From: an uncultured Oscillospiraceae bacterium
GTDB taxonomy: Bacteria; Bacillota_A; Clostridia; Oscillospirales; Oscillospiraceae
Reading direction: 5' to 3'
Assembly: GCA_934589325.1 (NCBI GenBank)
Contig: CAKTNU010000125.1
Coordinates: 1-5,746 of the forward strand
Length of the DNA stretch: 5,746 nucleotides
Part shown: positions 5,677 to 5,746 of the stretch, one piece after another
Layout: each line of letters starts with the position of its first letter
Numbering within the stretch: position 1 is the first letter of the stretch
Program-made: the position numbers and the translations under genes
Notes under the pieces: model-generated
What the model was told of the DNA's origin: nothing
Seen by the model: only the letters and a program-made list of their open reading frames with translations
The model's database searches: none

Positions 5677-5746
5677 TCAGTTTCCCAGCACCCATAGGTG
5701 GGTAACGCCGAAGGCCTCGCGGATGAAAAAGTTCAGGGTCAGCAGC
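5677..5746 (-). CDS. C-terminal end of an unidentified gene, truncated by the window edge
   Basis: The minus-strand frame entering at 5745 runs 22 codons to TGA at 5679-5677 and encodes LLTLNFFIREAFGVTHLWVLGN. Codons are mostly G/C-ending (CTG, ACC, TTC, ATC, CGC, GAG, GCC), like the neighbouring genes. The composition is hydrophobic and aromatic, as in the tail of a membrane or compact globular protein. A second frame is also open up to a TGA at 5664-5662, but its Arg/Pro-rich product looks like a shadow. The stop lies 62 bp before the CoA-transferase ATG, so it could be the preceding gene of the same operon. The family is not recognisable from so short a piece. Confidence 0.45.
   Translation of the reverse strand, partial: LLTLNFFIREAFGVTHLWVLGN

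Noticed and set aside
1..5746. Search for CRISPR repeats, insertion sequence ends, tRNA genes and phage genes
   Set aside because: No regularly spaced repeats, transposase motifs, cloverleaf-like sequences or phage proteins were seen by eye.

Overview
The window reads as chromosomal DNA of a Gram-positive, moderately GC-rich anaerobic gut-type Firmicute, most likely of the Oscillospiraceae/Ruminococcaceae kind. This is inferred from several signs. Ribosome binding sites are strong AGGAGG-type sites. There is a lipoprotein with a glycine/asparagine-rich linker, and an OmpR/VanS-type two-component pair. The CoA-transferase resembles those of butyrate-forming clostridia. Isoleucine is often encoded by ATA although the DNA is fairly GC-rich. 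No mobile element, CRISPR array, tRNA or rRNA was found.

Layout. Bases 1-1136 (minus strand) hold the N-terminal 378 residues of a secreted lipoprotein that runs off the left edge. Bases 1137-1518 are a divergent intergenic region. It has a convincing sigma-A-type promoter for the lipoprotein, an extended -10 candidate for the plus-strand operon, two short tandem direct repeats with 10- and 11-bp spacing, and a possible folded leader. Bases 1519-3562 (plus strand) encode a response regulator and a histidine kinase that overlap by 8 bp. A 16-bp perfect stem at 3611-3646 is a terminator, probably bidirectional, for convergent transcription. On the minus strand, reading from the right, come the last 22 codons of an unidentified gene (to 5677), an acetyl-CoA hydrolase/transferase-family CoA-transferase (5614-4283), and a YbaK/ProX-type prolyl-tRNA editing protein (4267-3719).

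How the parts may work together. The response regulator and kinase form a self-contained signalling operon whose target is not obvious. The divergent arrangement, and a tandem repeat on the -35 box of the lipoprotein promoter, make the lipoprotein gene the first target to test. The CoA-transferase and editing protein are 15 bp apart and almost certainly co-transcribed. One joins acyl-CoA fermentation, the other clears mischarged tRNA(Pro), and the link between these jobs is unclear.

Nothing in the window is a clearly new system. The most interesting parts are the repeats in the divergent control region, the kinase's unusual ATP-binding motif, and the CoA-transferase/ProX pairing.
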